From Cryobacterium roopkundense (lineage in GTDB: Bacteria; Actinomycetota; Actinomycetes; Actinomycetales; Microbacteriaceae), in NCBI RefSeq assembly GCF_014200405.1, contig NZ_JACHBQ010000002.1, positions 1 to 64,000 of the forward strand: a stretch of DNA of 64,000 nucleotides, read 5' to 3'. Every line of letters starts with the position of its first letter. Positions within the stretch are counted from its first letter, which is position 1. The translations under genes and the position numbers were made by a program. Below are positions 61,486 through 64,000 of this stretch, one piece after another. Under the pieces are notes generated by a model. The model worked only from the letters and a program-made list of their open reading frames with translations. It was not told where the DNA came from and ran no database searches.

Positions 61486-62630
61486 ATGTTACGCCGCAGC
61501 CTAATCACGCCGACCGTTTTGCTCGCCATCGCGGTTCTCAGCGGATGCACCGTGGGCCCCCGGTAGAACCGTCGCCGTCAGGCGCACCGACACCAGAGGC
61601 AGCGAGCGTTTACACCTGCGACGACATTGCCGCCCTTGATGATGTGGCGCCCGTTTTCGTCACCGCCGACGGAACCACGCCGCCCCCGGTTGCCGCGATC
61701 CAGCCGGCCTTATCCCTTAACGAGTACGCCGTGCCAGCCCTGGGGGGTTTGTCCTGCTCCTGGCGGGTCGGCCCCGCGGTCGGCAATCCGATGCAGGACT
61801 CCCTTGCGACCGACTGGGCATACGTCAGCGTCAAGGTCGTTCCCGGCGGCGCCGACTCTTGGGCGCCCTACGTGGTGGGCGACGGCTTCTCGCTCGGCGA
61901 CGGCCCCTCCGGCACCCCGATGACCATCGTAGGCATTGAAGCGGCGACTGGGTGCGGCATCGAACCCGGCTGCTTCATCAGCGCGCCGGTCGGCGATGAC
62001 TGGGTCGAAATCGTGCTGAGCACGCGCTGGAATAGCCTCGACGGTGGATATTATTCCGGGCTGACGCCCGACGCGATCCTGGCGCAGATGCAGCCGCTCG
62101 CGGCATCCGTTTTCACCGCTCTGACGGATGCTCACCCCGGCCAGTTGGTTTGGCCGGCGGTCGATCTGGTCGAACGCGAACCGGACTGCACCGGCGCGCT
62201 CGGGTCGCAGGGCATCGCCACAGCCCTCGGCGTCGACTCACTCGAATACGAAGTCCGGTCCCAATCGACCGTCGGCACGACGTATTTCGACAACTACGTG
62301 GCGCAGCGGTCGGGAGTATTCAGCTGCTCCGTGCAGGTCGACGGCGTCCCGGTCGACTTGATCGCCGCCGGCCTCCTGGGTACATCGGTCACGGTCGGCT
62401 ACGACCTGGCCGGACTCATCGACACGATGGTCTCCACGCCAGACAGCCAGGCCGCCCTGCCGACGGTTGCCCTGAAGGGCGCGGTCGAGGGTGAGCACGC
62501 CGTGCAGATCTGCACCGACATCACGCATTTCTGCATCGTGTTTTTCTCACTCGGACAGTCGGCCTACCAGGTCCAGTCGAACAGTGACACAGTAGCGATC
62601 GCCGAAGCGATCATCGCAGAGGCCCGCTAA
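61486..62630 (+). pseudogene. Lipoprotein gene with a frameshift in its first 30 codons
   Basis: From the ATG at 61486 the frame gives MLRRSLITPTVLLAIAVLSG then CTVGP and a stop at 61564: a complete signal peptide with lipobox LSGC. The second frame from 61545 (to 62630) holds the rest, VEPSPSGAPTPEAASVYTCD and a ~340-aa domain with several Cys. One extra C in the CCCCC run near 61561 would join them. So either the gene is broken, or this is a sequencing error or programmed shift. Confidence 0.75.
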
Positions 62631-62757
62631 AAGCGTGGAGGCGGCTTCAGACAACACAAACTGCATCCGCCGCCGTGCAGCCCGACCGCCCTCGCGCTTT
62701 CCCCGTCAGCGAAGCCGACGGCGCGGATGAAGTCGCGCGAGCGTGATACGGACAGCA

Positions 62758-63288
62758 TCAGCTCAGATAGCCGCTCATGTCGAACGGCTCAAGCGCGGCA
62801 TCGCCCCGAGCGCGCGACGGATGACGAGGGTACCCTCCCCCGAGAGGCTCCCCCAGTGACACCCAGTCACACCCCGCGGTGTCCGTCACCCGCACGATGT
62901 CCTCGAGCAGCGACGGCAGATATCCCCTCGTGTCGATGAGCCCTCCCCATGCGGCGAGAAGCGTCAACGGCCGACCGTCGATCAACTTCGCAATGTGGCG
63001 CTCGTTCTCCATCTTGAGCAGCGGGTTGCACACGCGGTCAAGCCCCTTGGGGTCCGTCGAGATCTGCGGGTAGAGGTTCAACATGATCCAGCTGTCGAAC
63101 CCATCGCGCGCTGCGAAGCTTGTCACGCGCCTGACGGTCGGGTCGGGATCTCCCGGCACCGCAGTGCTCGGGTTCACGCCAAAACAAATGAGGGTCTTCA
63201 GACCCACCGTGCCCAAAGCGAAGCGCGCGGTACCGTCCGCACTCCGCTCGTAGATCCATTGCACGCTATTCACGACCGGCGACATCAT
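62758..63288 (-). CDS. DUF1643 family protein
   Basis: 176 aa from the ATG at 63288 (or 63285). The DUF1643 signature is present: RFALGTVG, LICFGVNPSTAVPGDPDPTV, MLNLYPQISTDP, and CDWVSLGEPLGGGYPRHPSR. Function unknown; often on plasmids and phages. Confidence 0.85.
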   Translation of the reverse strand: MMSPVVNSVQWIYERSADGTARFALGTVGLKTLICFGVNPSTAVPGDPDPTVRRVTSFAARDGFDSWIMLNLYPQISTDPKGLDRVCNPLLKMENERHIAKLIDGRPLTLLAAWGGLIDTRGYLPSLLEDIVRVTDTAGCDWVSLGEPLGGGYPRHPSRARGDAALEPFDMSGYLS

Positions 63289-63531
63289 GACCGGCCTTTC
63301 CCGGCGTCCATCGATCGATAGAATGGCCCCGCATATCGGACTCCGTCGGGACGTGACCCGGGCGAAAGGCTTCAGCATATTCAATGCAGTTCATACCCCA
63401 CATTCCCATATCAGGGAGCCTCCGGTCGTCGGACGCGGTTCGCGCGCTCACCTAGTGCCTCGAAACTCACGTGTTTCGAGGCGCTTAGGTTTCGAGACAA
63501 CTGTCAACGCATCGTGCGCGAACGGGCGAAC

Positions 63532-64000
63532 TTATGCTTGGCGGATGGCACGGGTGAAACCTGCGGCGAAGAGGGCGGTAAGCGCCCAGCCGGCGACCGT
63601 GAGGAACACCCCGATCCAGCCGACGGCTTGACCGCCGACGGTAGAGGTGAGGCGGCATGCTGATCCGGCGCCGGTCGACACCAGCGGGATAGTCGTGTCA
63701 ACAGCGATCTGGAATGTCTGGATGCTGGTGCACGGAGTGCTAATTAGCTCGTGTGTCGTGCTAGTCGTGACCACAGCCAACGCCCCTGGCACGAAGGACG
63801 TGACAAGGACCGCGATCAGCAGAATACCGGCGACGCCGATCAGTGCACGCCAGGGCTGGTACCCATACCCGAGGGTGAGTTTGGTGAACCGGGCCCATGC
63901 TTTCGCGCGACCGGTCAGGGTGCTGCGTTGGACCTGGTCGTCACGTTGGGCGATGAGGGCACTGCGGGCGTCCGCATCGTGGCCGGCAGCGCGCGCAACG
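63532..64000 (-). CDS. Partial membrane protein, cut by the window edge
   Basis: The minus-strand frame is open to the right edge (translation includes TGRAKAWARFTKLTLGYGYQ, then PWRALIGVAGILLIAVLVTS and AVGWIGVFLTVAGWALTALF at the end). Two or more TM segments separated by a Cys/Thr-rich loop. The GYGYxPWRA motif recalls the C-terminal membrane part of pentapeptide or oxidoreductase-type membrane proteins, but this is a weak link. The start lies beyond the window. Confidence 0.6.
   Translation of the reverse strand, partial: VARAAGHDADARSALIAQRDDQVQRSTLTGRAKAWARFTKLTLGYGYQPWRALIGVAGILLIAVLVTSFVPGALAVVTTSTTHELISTPCTSIQTFQIAVDTTIPLVSTGAGSACRLTSTVGGQAVGWIGVFLTVAGWALTALFAAGFTRAIRQA

Overview
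The window reads as one accessory replicon, most likely a large conjugative plasmid (or a plasmid-derived integrated element), of a high-GC actinobacterium. The replication protein with a primase-like N-terminus, the SCO6880/VirB4/TraG transfer cluster, the MobF (TraA) relaxase, the ANTAR regulators and the DUF3846/DUF3560/DUF4913/DUF6578 families are all typical of Micrococcales, and Microbacteriaceae is my best guess (inference, not proven). No rRNA, tRNA or chromosomal housekeeping cluster was seen.

Layout: (1) 0-7.4 kb, minus strand: a complete type I-E CRISPR effector operon, cas3-cse1-cse2-cas7-cas5-cas6e. It runs off the left edge, where cas1, cas2 and an array would be expected. (2) 7.6-10.6 kb: small plasmid genes, including a KfrA-like coiled-coil protein with direct repeats upstream and a convergent lipoprotein pair. 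(3) 10.7-21.7 kb: the most unusual part. It holds parA plus a ribbon-helix-helix partner and a series of minus-strand operons (redoxin, two DUF3846 proteins, DUF3560, a 47-aa Cys protein, a DprA homologue, a ParB-domain protein, a hypothetical protein). Seven of these operons are preceded by copies of a ~155-bp element. Between copies the element's arms change sequence but stay complementary, so it is a structured nucleic acid under selection. Several of the genes end in a conserved double hairpin. One hypothesis is a set of single-stranded-DNA promoters in a conjugation leading region; another is a new cis-regulatory RNA family. (4) 21.7-27.3 kb: a rep gene, plus a duplicated fragment of its 3' end flanking about 3 kb of inserted cargo (hydrolase, MEDS-ANTAR regulator, IS630 relic). 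(5) 27.4-39.2 kb: small regulators, then a plus-strand type IV secretion operon (ParA-like ATPase, pilin-like, VirB8-like, VirB6, SCO6880, VirB4, peptidoglycan hydrolase, coupling protein, DUF4913), with genes overlapping by a few bases. (6) 39.3-51.9 kb: cargo of single genes on both strands (Nudix, LOG, SRPBCC/HxlR, DUF2283, acetyltransferases, VOC, AAA ATPase, antitoxin-like). A ~27-bp motif recurs between many of these genes and always has the same orientation, whatever the gene direction. (7) 52-56.6 kb: the MobF relaxase and a divergent accessory gene, with an oriT candidate between them. (8) 56.7-64 kb: DUF1016 nuclease, antitoxin-like gene, GAF-ANTAR regulator, a frameshifted lipoprotein, DUF1643, and a membrane protein cut by the right edge.

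How the parts fit: rep, parA/RHH and the KfrA-like protein maintain the replicon. TraA, the accessory protein, the coupling protein and the T4SS transfer it. The 10.7-21.7 kb operons look like establishment functions. The type I-E system may target competing plasmids or phages. Gene calls rest on reading the translated sequence by eye; no database search was run.
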